From Bacillota bacterium (GTDB lineage: Bacteria > Bacillota > Clostridia > Acetivibrionales > JAEXSP01), in the NCBI GenBank assembly GCA_023453795.1, contig JAEXSP010000008.1:62001-126000 (forward strand): DNA of 64,000 nt. The letters run 5' to 3'. The position numbers and the translations under genes are program-made. Below, in pieces: positions 52,446 through 61,421 of the stretch. A model generated the notes under the pieces. It made no database searches, was not told the origin of the DNA, and saw nothing but the letters and a program-made list of their open reading frames with translations. How positions within the stretch are numbered: the stretch's first letter is position 1; each line of letters starts with the position of its first letter.

Positions 52446-53195
52446 TTACCCTGCATTCAATAATTCTATAAGGTTGAGTCCCAAAATCCTTTTTATTGCT
52501 TCGGTATCGCACCCCGCAGCGCTTTTAGCGCGTTCGAGTTCAAATTCCTGATTGAACACGGGAGATCCGCTTCCAAACAGAACCCTTCGGCAGCCCAATG
52601 AGGCCGTCACTTCTTCTATGAAATCCTGTCTGTAAACACCGGTTGTATTCATCATGAGATTCGGATTATCTTTCAGTGCAGTAAAGGCATCATTCTGTGC
52701 AAGTCCGCTTATATTCAGCTGTCCGCCATGTGTCATGATAATGGTCGTATCGGGACACATTTTTGCCAGCTCTCCTATTTGAAGCGCATGTGAAACCCAT
52801 GGAAAACCGGCAGAAATAACTACCGGAATTTTAAACAAACCCGCTCTTTTTGCTACAGCAGCGGTTAAGCTGCTGTCTGCCCTGTACCCTTCCTCCCATG
52901 GGTGAAGGAAAAGTCCTTTTAATCCAAGTTCCGATACACACCTTTCCAGTTCTTTTTCCGAATCCTTCCCGAGCCTCGGATCCACCCTTGCAAATCCTAT
53001 AAGTCTATTGCAGTATTTTTTTGATATAAGCGATATGTAGTCATTCTGCGGTTCAAGGCAGTAGGTTTTCGGCTGCACCGGAACAATCACCGAGATATCT
53101 ATCTGAAGCCGGTCCATTTCCTGCAAGAGGCTTTCGGGCTCCTGCCCATAACCATTAATAGAAGTCCCGACCATTACACAGCAATCTGCAATCAT
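52446..53195 (-). CDS. Amidohydrolase-fold protein without metal ligands
   Basis: A 249-residue TIM-barrel protein clearly related to its neighbour at 53207 over the whole length (RLIGFARVDP, LGLKGLFLHPWEEG, RVLFGSGSP). The metal-binding residues are mostly gone: HxH is replaced by Cys-Val-Met (DCCVMVG), the middle His by Ser (VISAG) and the catalytic Asp by Gly (FGSGSP); only the His in THGG remains. It is most likely a non-catalytic subunit or binding protein. AAGGAGG lies seven bases before the ATG. Same operon as the importer. Confidence 0.85.
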   Translation of the reverse strand: MIADCCVMVGTSINGYGQEPESLLQEMDRLQIDISVIVPVQPKTYCLEPQNDYISLISKKYCNRLIGFARVDPRLGKDSEKELERCVSELGLKGLFLHPWEEGYRADSSLTAAVAKRAGLFKIPVVISAGFPWVSHALQIGELAKMCPDTTIIMTHGGQLNISGLAQNDAFTALKDNPNLMMNTTGVYRQDFIEEVTASLGCRRVLFGSGSPVFNQEFELERAKSAAGCDTEAIKRILGLNLIELLNAG

Positions 53196-53206
53196 AATGT
53201 TCCTCC

Positions 53207-53956
53207 TTACGGAATACGCACTTTCTCCAAAATTCCCAGAATATTTTCGCCCATAACCTTTGAAAACTGTTTTTCACTGAGTCCGGCCAGTTTTATTTTC
53301 TTTACCTCCAGGGCAGGATTGCAGCCTGGACCGTCACTACCGAAAAGCACTCTGTCCGCTCCTATCCTGTCAACCGCTTTTCTCACCAGCTCCGGGTATG
53401 GCATGGCCGAGGTATCAAGATATATATTGTCATATTTTTCTGCAGTGCGTATAGCTTCCTCCATATGAAAAAAGCCTCCCATGTGTCCCATTATAATGAT
53501 AGAATCACGGCAGGCTTCCGCACATTTTCCTATTTGAAGAGGAAGACTCAGGCATTCATCCCCCGAATGAAAAAGGGTAGGGGCGTTCAATTCCCCCGCC
53601 TTTCTGATCAAGGCCATGGCAGTCTGATTGTAAGGATGAGTAACGATACTTTCCGGATGGAGCTTTAAGCCTTTAAAGCCTAGACTGCCTATCGCTTCGC
53701 AAAGAATTGTCAGCGCTTCAGCTCCGTATCCGGGGTGTATCCTTGCATAGCCTACCAGCTTATCGGGATATTTTCTTACACAAGCTGCAATATAGTTCAA
53801 TATATCGGCGTTTAAAGCAGGTGCATCAACATAGCTCATTATTACAGCTTTTGATATGCCTGCTTTCTCCATCAATTCAATGATGGATTCGGGAGGATCA
53901 TACCATCCGAATACTTCCGAAATATCAACATGGGTATGCGAATCGACAATCTTCAT
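53207..53956 (-). CDS. Amidohydrolase 2 family hydrolase
   Basis: A 249-residue TIM-barrel hydrolase (Amidohydro_2): VDSHTHVD (His7 and His9), LFHSGDE, MGHMGG and LFGSDGP supply the metal and catalytic residues. Such enzymes hydrolyse or decarboxylate small compounds. AGGAGG lies seven bases before the ATG at 53956. It is followed 12 bp later by a paralogue that has lost these residues, so the two may form a heteromer. Confidence 0.88.
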   Translation of the reverse strand: MKIVDSHTHVDISEVFGWYDPPESIIELMEKAGISKAVIMSYVDAPALNADILNYIAACVRKYPDKLVGYARIHPGYGAEALTILCEAIGSLGFKGLKLHPESIVTHPYNQTAMALIRKAGELNAPTLFHSGDECLSLPLQIGKCAEACRDSIIIMGHMGGFFHMEEAIRTAEKYDNIYLDTSAMPYPELVRKAVDRIGADRVLFGSDGPGCNPALEVKKIKLAGLSEKQFSKVMGENILGILEKVRIP

Positions 53957-53982
53957 AATCAATCCTCCTCGCAGTTGCGGAA

Positions 53983-54050
53983 AAAACAGCTGTTTTCAGT
54001 TAAAGGGCTAAAAGCCTATAGCCCTTAGCCCTCTGTCCTATCACTGAAAA
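53983..54050 (-). terminator. Nested hairpins after the binding-protein gene, intra-operon terminator
   Basis: TTTTCAGT/ACTGAAAA (outer, 53993-54000 and 54043-54050) and AAGGGCTA/TAGCCCTT (inner, 54003-54010 and 54019-54026), followed on the minus strand by AACAGCTGTTTTTT. It probably stops part of the transcript or protects the 3' end of the binding-protein message, so more binding protein than hydrolases would be made. Confidence 0.6.
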
Positions 54051-54063
54051 TTCTGAAAACAAT

Positions 54064-55143
54064 CTATTCTACACTTACCAAGGACGGGTCAACTTCCTTA
54101 AGTATGCTGAAATCAGTGAACGATGAGAAGTCAGGTTTTGTCTTTATATTCTTCATTTCATACATGAAATCCGTCAATTCCTTGGTGCCGTTTTCAAGCT
54201 GGTCGTCAGCGGCTATTGAGTACACATTCTTGCTCATAATTTCGAGTAATTCCGTTTTATCGATCTTAAGTTCCTTTGAGAGAATATCTGCCGATTCATC
54301 ACGGTTGTTATTTACATAATCTGTTGCTTTATTAATAGCTGTCAGGAAAGCTTTTATTGTATTTGGATTTTTCTTAAGAAAACTGTCTGTAACCTGTATT
54401 GTCGTATGGAAGTTCATCCAGTTTACATCGCCTTTTTTATCAGGCAGCTCTGATTTTTTGCCGCTGAACAGGAATTGTCCTCCCATTTTTACCGCCTTGC
54501 CTGTCCATGGTTCCCACGATGCCATTGCATCGATGTCTCCTTTTTCAAGAGCTGCTACCTGGTCTGCCGGCTGAAGATTTACAAATGTCAGCTTGTTTAT
54601 GTCAACTCCAAGCTCATCGCACATTTTTCTTATAGCAATCAATACTCCAGAGCCTGATGACATACCTATTTTTTTACCTTCCAGATCCTTTGCCTTTGTC
54701 AGATTCAAACCTTTTTTCGCTACAACACACTGGGTTCCTGCAATATTTGCAACAGGAGCTATTATTTTGACCTTAACATTGTTTGATGCAAGTGATATGT
54801 CCGTATAATTGCTTTCAAAGCTTATCGGTGCACTGCCGCCTGCAATCATCGGTCCGATCTCTGTTCCTGATTGTACGAGTTTTGTTGTTACACTCAAGCC
54901 CTGCTCTTTAAAAAAGCCTTTTTTGTCTGCAATAATAAGCTGTGCGGAAATCTGCGGGTCAATAACTCCCCATACTGTCAGATCGGTTGTTTCAAGAGTA
55001 CTTTCTGCTGCAGTATCGCTTGAAGCGACTGCTGCTGTAGAGCCCTCATCCTTGCTTGTACCGCTGCCGCATCCTGTAAGCAGTGCAAGTATACCGATTG
55101 TTACTGTGATTAAGATAGCTAATAATTTTGACATTTTTTTCAT
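54064..55143 (-). CDS. ABC importer, substrate-binding lipoprotein (SsuA/TauA/NMT1 type)
   Basis: A 359-residue lipoprotein (lipobox LLTGC, Cys26). The NMT1/SsuA fold shows in VTTKLVQSGTEIGPMIAGG, KDLEGKKIGMSSGSG and GDIDAMASWEPW. Members bind sulfonates, nitrate, pyrimidine precursors or other small nitrogen compounds. GGGGGAA lies before the ATG. Co-transcribed with the permease and ATPase; the hydrolase genes downstream suggest a ureide or N-acyl compound as ligand. Confidence 0.88.
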   Translation of the reverse strand: MKKMSKLLAILITVTIGILALLTGCGSGTSKDEGSTAAVASSDTAAESTLETTDLTVWGVIDPQISAQLIIADKKGFFKEQGLSVTTKLVQSGTEIGPMIAGGSAPISFESNYTDISLASNNVKVKIIAPVANIAGTQCVVAKKGLNLTKAKDLEGKKIGMSSGSGVLIAIRKMCDELGVDINKLTFVNLQPADQVAALEKGDIDAMASWEPWTGKAVKMGGQFLFSGKKSELPDKKGDVNWMNFHTTIQVTDSFLKKNPNTIKAFLTAINKATDYVNNNRDESADILSKELKIDKTELLEIMSKNVYSIAADDQLENGTKELTDFMYEMKNIKTKPDFSSFTDFSILKEVDPSLVSVE

Positions 55144-55203
55144 ACTCGTTCCCCCTAAATTTTTTAAATAATTTTTTTGTTTTGTTTGTATAGTAAGAAT
55201 ACT

Positions 55204-56079
55204 TTAGTTTTCTACAGCATCCTTCATACCGCCCTTTTTCCATTTAAACAGATATTTGCAAATCAATCTTAAAGCAAAATCAAATATTGAATATTCTATA
55301 CCGATAAGCGCTGCCGCAAGAAACATGTTGTCCGTTTTGAACCAATTCCGTGCATCTACTATAATATAGCCCAGGCCTTTATCAGCTCCCATCATTTCAG
55401 CAACTACCAGTGCTGAGAAGGTCAGTGCAAGACTTACTCTCATTCCGACAAATATGTTCGGCAAAGCGGATTTCAGTATAACCTTTGTAAACACCCTGAA
55501 TTCTGAAGCACCAAGGCTTAAAGCTGATCTTATCAGAACCGGATTGATGCTTTTCAGTCCGTCAATCGTATAAGTAAGAATCGGAAGGAAAGTCGCGTAG
55601 GCAATTAGAGTGATTTTAGGGAACTCTCCGACTCCAAACCAGATTATGAACAAGGGAAGGAATGCGAAAGGCGGAATCGGGCCTATCAGGCTTAGAACCG
55701 GGTCGATTATATGCTCAAGCACCTCGGAACGGGTTATCAATATGCCCAGTATAACCGCCACTATTGTTCCAATCCCGAAACCGAGGACAATTCTGATAAA
55801 GCTTGCAAAAATGTGCTTTAATAAGGTTCCGTCCTGAATCATACTGTATCCCACCTTTAAAACATCAGTCGGCGAGGGCAGAAATACCGGATTGAAAAAA
55901 GCATATTTTTTATTCAGCATCCCAAATAGCTGCCATATTACAAATACACCAATCAAAGAACACCATCTCAAAAGCTTAAGTCTGGATGCGCGTCTGTTTA
56001 TTCTGTCTTCACGGCTGGAAAGCTTGTCTTCGATAAAGTCATCAATTTCAATTGCTACTGCTGAAACCGAGTTATTCAT
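55204..56079 (-). CDS. ABC importer, permease (SsuC/TauC type)
   Basis: A 291-residue permease with six helices. The ATPase-contact EAA loop is SLGASEFRVFTKVILKSALPN. AAGGAG lies nine bases before the ATG, which overlaps the ATPase gene by 8 bp. Partner of the lipoprotein and ATPase on either side. Confidence 0.92.
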   Translation of the reverse strand: MNNSVSAVAIEIDDFIEDKLSSREDRINRRASRLKLLRWCSLIGVFVIWQLFGMLNKKYAFFNPVFLPSPTDVLKVGYSMIQDGTLLKHIFASFIRIVLGFGIGTIVAVILGILITRSEVLEHIIDPVLSLIGPIPPFAFLPLFIIWFGVGEFPKITLIAYATFLPILTYTIDGLKSINPVLIRSALSLGASEFRVFTKVILKSALPNIFVGMRVSLALTFSALVVAEMMGADKGLGYIIVDARNWFKTDNMFLAAALIGIEYSIFDFALRLICKYLFKWKKGGMKDAVEN

Positions 56080-56848
56080 AGTTCATCACTCCTTCGTTTC
56101 CGGAATGCATATTGCCCATCAAACTTTTTTCAAGCATCTCGGAATAATACATGAATTGCTGGCACTTGTAATTCCTTGGCCTTTCCATATCAATCTCCAC
56201 TTCCAGATTGACTTCCCCGTTATTTAAAACAATTACTCTGTCTGCCAGATAGACAGCCTCGGGTATGCTGTGTGTTATAAAGACTATGGTCGGCTTCAGC
56301 TTCATCCATATCCGAAGCAGTTCCTGTCTCATGCTTTCCCTGGTTAGAGCATCCAACGCCCCCAGGGGTTCATCCATCAAAAGTATTTCCGGTTTATTGG
56401 CTAGCGCTCTTGCAATTCCAACTCTTTGCTTCATTCCCCCTGACAAGCTTGAAGGATAACTGTGTTCATAGCCTTCCAAACCTACCATTGAAATATATTT
56501 TTGAGCTATCTCATTTGCCTCTTTTTTCTTTTTGCCATTTACAAGAGGACCAAAGGCTATGTTCTGGGATACCGTATACCAGGGAAACAGCGCATGCTCC
56601 TGGAAAACAACACCCCGTTCATAGGAAGGGCCTTCAATTTCATTTCCGTTTACCGTTAACAAGCCCCTGTCGGGTTTTATATAACCTGCGATAAGATTTA
56701 GCAAGGTTGACTTGCCGCATCCACTGTGTCCAAGTATGCAAATAAACTCGCCGTATTTCACCTGAAGACTGACATTTTTCAGAACCGGTTTACGATTGCC
56801 TTCATGATTCCGAAAGGATTTACACACATCTTTTATAATAAGCTCCAT
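56072..56848 (-). CDS. ABC importer, ATPase (SsuB/TauB type)
   Basis: A 258-residue ATPase: GHSGCGKS, LSGGMKQR, ILLMDEPLGALD, with the nitrate/sulfonate-type tail. The ATG at 56848 follows AAAGGTG by five bases; in-frame codons upstream have no site and run through the RNA leader. First gene of the importer/hydrolase operon (56848 to 49815). Confidence 0.92.
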   Translation of the reverse strand: MELIIKDVCKSFRNHEGNRKPVLKNVSLQVKYGEFICILGHSGCGKSTLLNLIAGYIKPDRGLLTVNGNEIEGPSYERGVVFQEHALFPWYTVSQNIAFGPLVNGKKKKEANEIAQKYISMVGLEGYEHSYPSSLSGGMKQRVGIARALANKPEILLMDEPLGALDALTRESMRQELLRIWMKLKPTIVFITHSIPEAVYLADRVIVLNNGEVNLEVEIDMERPRNYKCQQFMYYSEMLEKSLMGNMHSGNEGVMNYE

Positions 56849-56869
56849 ATAATCACCTTTTTTCTTTAA

Positions 56870-56963
56870 AAATGCAAAAAGACGTAAAACAGCAAACAAT
56901 CGCTTTTGCCATCTCACGTCTTTGTATATCCAAAAAGACTCAACAGGGAATCCTCTAGGATAT
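56870..56963 (-). ncRNA. Structured leader with competing hairpins, candidate riboswitch or attenuator
   Basis: In the leader of the importer operon, AAAGACGT (56923-56916) can pair either with upstream GTCTTT (56939-56934) or with downstream ACGTCTTT (56885-56878), the latter followed by TTTTTGCATTTTT as a terminator. A third stem, ATATCC/GGATAT (56963-56958 and 56931-56926), closes an upstream fold that competes with the first. Such exclusive pairings are the mark of transcription attenuation. I could not fit the conserved bases of guanidine-I, purine, TPP or other riboswitches that I know. Confidence 0.5.
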
Positions 56964-56993
56964 GTTTGTTTATTTATTATTTATTTATAAATA

Positions 56994-57022
56994 ATTTTAC
57001 CATTCATCCTGCAAAATTGCAA
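56994..57022 (-). promoter_or_regulatory. Sigma-A promoter of the importer operon
   Basis: TTGCAA (57022-57017) and TAAAAT (56999-56994) with a 17-bp spacer; transcription would begin near 56987 and run through the structured leader. Confidence 0.55.
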
Positions 57023-57193
57023 TAGTTTTATAAAATAAATTTTGTACGCAAAAGCCTTATTTATCCAGCTCTTACGGCAATATACATAGACCTCAATAGC
57101 ATCACTTTAATAGCATTTTTGCAAGTTGGGTTGTGATTAATTTCATTTTTAAAAAAGCTTTACAAAAATCTACTCGCTAAAACTCAGCCTCAT

Positions 57194-58798
57194 TTAAACT
57201 CCATTTTTCTTATCATCTTTTCTTATGACACATCCGGGCAAGACTCTTCTCAAATTGCCGTCTTCAAGCACTATTTCCCCATTCACCATGACAAGGCCTA
57301 TACCGTCCGGATACTGTTCAGGTTCGGTGTAAGTACCCTTATCCTGTACGATATCCGGGTTGAATATTACTATGTCTGCAGCCTTACCTTCCTTCAGGCA
57401 GCCGCGGCCGGTCAAGCCGAAAACACTAGCTGCCCTATAGGTCATCTTGTACACTGCTTCCTCTATTCCCATCAAATTCTCTTCTCTGACATACTTGCCA
57501 AGTATCCTTGGAAATGCGCCATAAACCCTTGGATGCGGCTTCCCGCCTAAGAGGCCGTCAGTACATACGTTTTGTTCAGGCCTTTTCATGAACAGCTTTA
57601 CGTGTTCCTCCAAGCCGTAAAAATCAATCATGCCTACAGCGTTTTCCTCCTCAGCAATTATATCCATTGCAGCATCCAAAGGGTCTTTCCCTGTCAGCTC
57701 CCCTATCTCACCAAGGCTCTTTCCTATGAGATTCCTGTTCCTTTCCGTTTTCACGCTGGTTATGAATATCTTGTCCGTTCCTGCAAAATCCACAAAATTA
57801 TCCCAACCCTTCAGCCCGGCAGCGATATCCGCCTTTATTCTTTTTCTGGCATCACTTTCGCCAAGCTTTTGGAGCATCTTTCGTGTTCCTCCGTCAAGTA
57901 CCCAAGGCGGTAATATCACAGCCAGCATGGTGCTTCCTGCAGCATATGGGTACTGGTCGTAAGATATTTGCACTCCGTCGGCTTTAGCTTCATCGAGTTT
58001 CTCCAGAATTTTATCTATCTTGCTCCAGTTCTTTTTGCCGCAAACCTTGAAATGGGAGAAATGAACCCTCACGCCCGAAGCCTTACCGATATTTATGACC
58101 TCATCCATGGAATTCAGGATATCATCCGCTTCACTTCTTTGATGCACCACAAATACTCCGTCATACTTCTGTACAACCTTGCATAGTTCGGTCAATTCCA
58201 AACTGCTGCCATAAGTACTTGGGGTATATATAAGTCCGGTTGAGAGACCCAACGCTCCGCTTTCCATTTCTCTCTCCAGAATACATTTCATTTGTAGTAT
58301 TTCATCCGGTGACGCATTCCTGTCTTCGAGTCCGACCGCTTCCATCCTGATATTACCGTGAGGCACAAGGTAGCCGGCATTCAGGCACACACCGTTTCTT
58401 TCCAGCCTGTCAAGGTAATCCCCTACAGTTTCAAAATCCCACCCGATGTTTTCAAGCTCCCCGTCAAGCCCTGCAAGGTTTCTTTTCCAGTCGTCAATAT
58501 ACCTTTCCGGAAGCGGAGCCGCAGAAATGCCGTCCTGACCCAGGATTTCAGTTGTTATTCCCTGCCTTATCTTAGCTTCGATGTATGGGTTTTTCAGTAT
58601 CTGAACATCCGAATGGCTGTGCGTGTCTATAAATCCCGGACAGACTATGCAGCCTGATGCATCCACCACCCTGTCGGCACAAGCTTCAATACCTGCGGAA
58701 ACCTTCGAAATTATTGCGCCATCCGTAAGAACATCCCCATAATATCCCTCACTGCCTGTTCCATCTACTATAAAACCGTTTTTTATCAAAATTCTCAT
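57194..58798 (-). CDS. N-acyl-D-amino-acid deacylase (D-aminoacylase)
   Basis: A 534-residue amidohydrolase of the D-aminoacylase/D-glutamate deacylase type. FIDTHSHSD supplies the HxH, followed by RQGITTEILGQDG, GALGLSTGLIYTP, HQRSEADD, VHFSHFK and the catalytic Asp in VCTDGLLGG. The end, KGKAADIVIFNPD-like KEGKAADIVIFNPD, is common to the superfamily. It would release D-amino acids or related amines from N-acyl forms. I chose the ATG at 58798, which gives the normal family start RILIKNG; the ribosome site is weak. Confidence 0.88.
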   Translation of the reverse strand: MRILIKNGFIVDGTGSEGYYGDVLTDGAIISKVSAGIEACADRVVDASGCIVCPGFIDTHSHSDVQILKNPYIEAKIRQGITTEILGQDGISAAPLPERYIDDWKRNLAGLDGELENIGWDFETVGDYLDRLERNGVCLNAGYLVPHGNIRMEAVGLEDRNASPDEILQMKCILEREMESGALGLSTGLIYTPSTYGSSLELTELCKVVQKYDGVFVVHQRSEADDILNSMDEVINIGKASGVRVHFSHFKVCGKKNWSKIDKILEKLDEAKADGVQISYDQYPYAAGSTMLAVILPPWVLDGGTRKMLQKLGESDARKRIKADIAAGLKGWDNFVDFAGTDKIFITSVKTERNRNLIGKSLGEIGELTGKDPLDAAMDIIAEEENAVGMIDFYGLEEHVKLFMKRPEQNVCTDGLLGGKPHPRVYGAFPRILGKYVREENLMGIEEAVYKMTYRAASVFGLTGRGCLKEGKAADIVIFNPDIVQDKGTYTEPEQYPDGIGLVMVNGEIVLEDGNLRRVLPGCVIRKDDKKNGV

Positions 58799-58885
58799 TT
58801 TCTTTACCCGTATACTTTGTGAAAACAATCAATTCCAATTTTCATTTTCACAAAATCCATTCTATTCTTTTTGGCATTACCAATA

Positions 58886-60070
58886 TCAGACAAGCACTTC
58901 TTTCAAAATACCGTAATAACCTCTGCACGCCGAAAGCAGCTGTTCGATTTCTATGTATTCATCCACTGTATGTGCAAGGTTCTCTGAAGACGGACCAAAT
59001 CCGATAGTTTTAATGCCCGCTTCACCTGCATAATGACTTCCGTTCGTACAGAACGAATAGTGTGATACCGAAGGTTTCAGCCCCTGGCTGTTCAAGCCCC
59101 TTAGTGCCTTCTGCAAATATTCATCCTTCTCGTCGATAATCCATGCCGGAAAGAATCTTTCGGCTTCAATAGTGCTGCCTGTATGACATTTTTCACTTCC
59201 TTCTGCAAATGAAACATTTGCGTTCAAGCTTTCATCTTCAGCTTTCAATTCGGCTATTAAATCCTTCAGCGGCTTCAGAACCTCTTCTTTTGTTTCACCC
59301 GGAAGCAGCCTTCTGTCGTATGTACATCTGCAGTGTTCCGGAACCACCGAAGCCCCGGGATATGGTGAGGAAATGATGTCGGTAAGGACCAGGATGCCTT
59401 TTCCCAGAAAGTCATCCTCTCTTGATTTGATTTCATTTATTTTTCCGATAAGGCCGCTCATTTTAAGCACTGCATTTATACCTTTTTCAGGGCTTGCCGA
59501 ATGCGCCGGACGCCCGAATGTTTCCAGAACTATTTCAGCCCTGCCTCTTTGACCTCGCTTAACATCGAGTGAAGATGCCTCTCCTATTACTACATAGTCC
59601 GGCTTTATCCTTTTGCTGATTATTCTGGCTGCTATGCCCTCAAAACACTCTTCATGAATTGTTCCTGCCACATAAACCTCTCCGGCAAAATCCCTGTTCA
59701 AATCCTCTGAAAGATATTTGGCTGCACAGACCATTGCACTTACAGCCCCCTTCATATCGGATGTGCCGCGGCCGTAAATCCTGTTATTACTTATTTCCGC
59801 CCCAAAAGGATCAAAGCTCCACTTTGAAGGATCCGATACGGGAACGGTATCAATATGTCCGTCCAGGAGAATCCTTCTGCCAGCCTTGCGCCCTTTGACA
59901 CATCCGACAATGCTTCCGTACCCGTCTATATATGCTTCGTCAAAGCCATAAGAAATCATAAGCTCCTTAAGCCGCAGTGCCAGTCTCTCCTCGTGTCCCG
60001 AATAGCTTTGTATTTTTATCAGCTCACGGCAAACCTCAATTATTTCTTTTACCCTTTCGTCCGTTAGCAT
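58886..60070 (-). CDS. ygeY: YgeY-type M20 metallohydrolase
   Basis: A 394-residue M20 peptidase-fold hydrolase. Metal and catalytic residues: LLDGHIDTVP, GRGTSDMKG, TIHEECFEG, VIGEAS, and the final His in SENLAHTVDEY. YDRRLLPGET and CTNGSHYAGEAG are characteristic of the YgeY group. In E. coli ygeY stands next to ygeX and ygeW in the gene set linked to anaerobic purine degradation. AGGGTGA lies six bases before the ATG. It follows the ammonia-lyase gene by 17 bp. Confidence 0.9.
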   Translation of the reverse strand: MLTDERVKEIIEVCRELIKIQSYSGHEERLALRLKELMISYGFDEAYIDGYGSIVGCVKGRKAGRRILLDGHIDTVPVSDPSKWSFDPFGAEISNNRIYGRGTSDMKGAVSAMVCAAKYLSEDLNRDFAGEVYVAGTIHEECFEGIAARIISKRIKPDYVVIGEASSLDVKRGQRGRAEIVLETFGRPAHSASPEKGINAVLKMSGLIGKINEIKSREDDFLGKGILVLTDIISSPYPGASVVPEHCRCTYDRRLLPGETKEEVLKPLKDLIAELKAEDESLNANVSFAEGSEKCHTGSTIEAERFFPAWIIDEKDEYLQKALRGLNSQGLKPSVSHYSFCTNGSHYAGEAGIKTIGFGPSSENLAHTVDEYIEIEQLLSACRGYYGILKEVLV

Positions 60071-60087
60071 ATTCTATCACCCTGCTT

Positions 60088-61284
60088 TCATGATTTCCTT
60101 TCAACAACTTTTGCATAACTGTCCGGGTCGGTATCACCTTCTGTATTTATCAGAAGTATGTTTGAATGTTGATTTATTTGCAAAGCATTCCGTATAGCAG
60201 CATATGAGTCGTTTTCCAGAAGCTCTGCAGCCAGTCCCAGTGTTACGGCTCCGGATTCCCCGGAGATGATTCTTTTATCGCCGTTTAAAGGATTTGCGTA
60301 AATCCTCATGCCCTTTTCAGCAATAGAATCAGGCACCGAAAATACAGCGCTGCAGTATCTTCTAATAATTTTCCAGGCATCAGGATTGGGTTCTCCGCAT
60401 GCAAGTCCCGCCATTATGGTATTCAGATCTCCTCCTACGCCTGTGAGCTTCCCGGTTTTAACCGATTTATAAATACAATCTGCTGTTTTCGGTTCTACAA
60501 TTGCCATAATCGGAGGAGCCTCAGGAAAAACTGCCGTAAAAAAACGAATTATTGCGGCAGCGAGTGTTCCGACTCCAGCCTGTATAAAAATATGCGTAGG
60601 CTTTGATAATCCGTATTCCATTATTTGTCTTGATATCTCACAGCCTATGACAGAATAGCCGCGGAGGATGCTGAAAGGTATTTTCTCATATCCCTCCCAT
60701 ACAGTATCCTGTATAATGCACCAACCGTTTTTTACTGCGTCATTTACCGCAATGCGTACCGTATCATCATAATTTTTATCCGTAACAATTACTTTAGCCC
60801 CTTGAGCGGCAATATTTTCTACCCTTTTACGCGATGAGCCGGCCGGCAGATACACAACAGCCTTATAGCCAAGCTGGCTGGCAGTCCATGCAACTCCCAG
60901 TCCGTGGTTGCCGTCCGTGGCACACGCAAATGTGATATTTCCGATACTGTCAGCAGTTTTTTCCGATCTCAGTTCTTCAAATGCAGTACTGCTCAATTTC
61001 TTCCCCAGCTTTTCCGCAAGGCATTCCGACACCGCATAAAATCCGCCCAATACCTTAAAAGCTTTCAAACCGAACCTGACCGACTCATCTTTTATGTAAA
61101 TACCCTCGACTCCAAGCTTTAACGATAAAGAATCAAGCTTGTACAAGGGTGTGGGTCTGTATAGTTCAAATTTGCAAAAATAGTTTGCTGTATCTTCCAT
61201 TTCCTGATCAACGGGAAGATTTATAAAATCAGATACAGACGATTCAACCTTGTCCCTGTTTATTGCCCAGCTTATCTCATCCAT
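60088..61284 (-). CDS. ygeX: Diaminopropionate ammonia-lyase (YgeX/DpaL)
   Basis: A 398-residue PLP enzyme that converts 2,3-diaminopropionate to pyruvate and two ammonia. The PLP Lys is Lys77 in RFGLKAFKVLGG (the same position as in E. coli YgeX); ATDGNHGLGVAWTA, GVGTLAAAI and SGESGAV complete the site. AAAGGTG lies nine bases before the ATG. It is the last step of the purine/ureide route known in YgeX-bearing gut bacteria, releasing pyruvate and ammonia. Confidence 0.93.
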   Translation of the reverse strand: MDEISWAINRDKVESSVSDFINLPVDQEMEDTANYFCKFELYRPTPLYKLDSLSLKLGVEGIYIKDESVRFGLKAFKVLGGFYAVSECLAEKLGKKLSSTAFEELRSEKTADSIGNITFACATDGNHGLGVAWTASQLGYKAVVYLPAGSSRKRVENIAAQGAKVIVTDKNYDDTVRIAVNDAVKNGWCIIQDTVWEGYEKIPFSILRGYSVIGCEISRQIMEYGLSKPTHIFIQAGVGTLAAAIIRFFTAVFPEAPPIMAIVEPKTADCIYKSVKTGKLTGVGGDLNTIMAGLACGEPNPDAWKIIRRYCSAVFSVPDSIAEKGMRIYANPLNGDKRIISGESGAVTLGLAAELLENDSYAAIRNALQINQHSNILLINTEGDTDPDSYAKVVERKS

Positions 61285-61319
61285 TGTTTATAGCACCTTT
61301 CCTGTGATTTATACTATAA

Positions 61320-61347
61320 ATTATAACTGCAGAATGTCTTAAGTAAA
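61320..61347 (-). promoter_or_regulatory. Sigma-A promoter of the ygeX operon
   Basis: TTTACT (61347-61342) and a perfect TATAAT (61325-61320) with a 16-bp spacer, about 36 bp before the ygeX start. Confidence 0.55.
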
Positions 61348-61403
61348 GCAAATCCGGCACTCCTTAGCCACAAACGGCATCTCACTCATTTTATATGAAT
61401 ATT

Positions 61404-61421
61404 ATGATAATTAATTATCAT
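61404..61421. promoter_or_regulatory. 18-bp perfect palindrome, possible upstream activator site
   Basis: ATGATAATTAATTATCAT is a perfect palindrome and is followed at once by TGATAAATATCA, a second dyad. They overlap the stop codon of the regulator gene and lie about 90-120 bp upstream of the predicted ygeX start site, the normal place for an enhancer-binding regulator to bind. Confidence 0.45.

Noticed and set aside
56870..56963. Guanidine-I (ykkC) or purine riboswitch before the SsuBCA-type importer
   Set aside because: ykkC RNAs often precede such importers, but the conserved CTAGGGTTCCG and GTCCGAGAG blocks are absent, as are the purine aptamer loops.
57194..61410. A sigma-54 promoter (TGGCAC-N5-TTGC) before ygeX
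   Set aside because: The nearest match, AGTGCCGGATTTGC on the minus strand near 61350-61365, lacks the conserved GG at -24; a normal sigma-A promoter lies just downstream.
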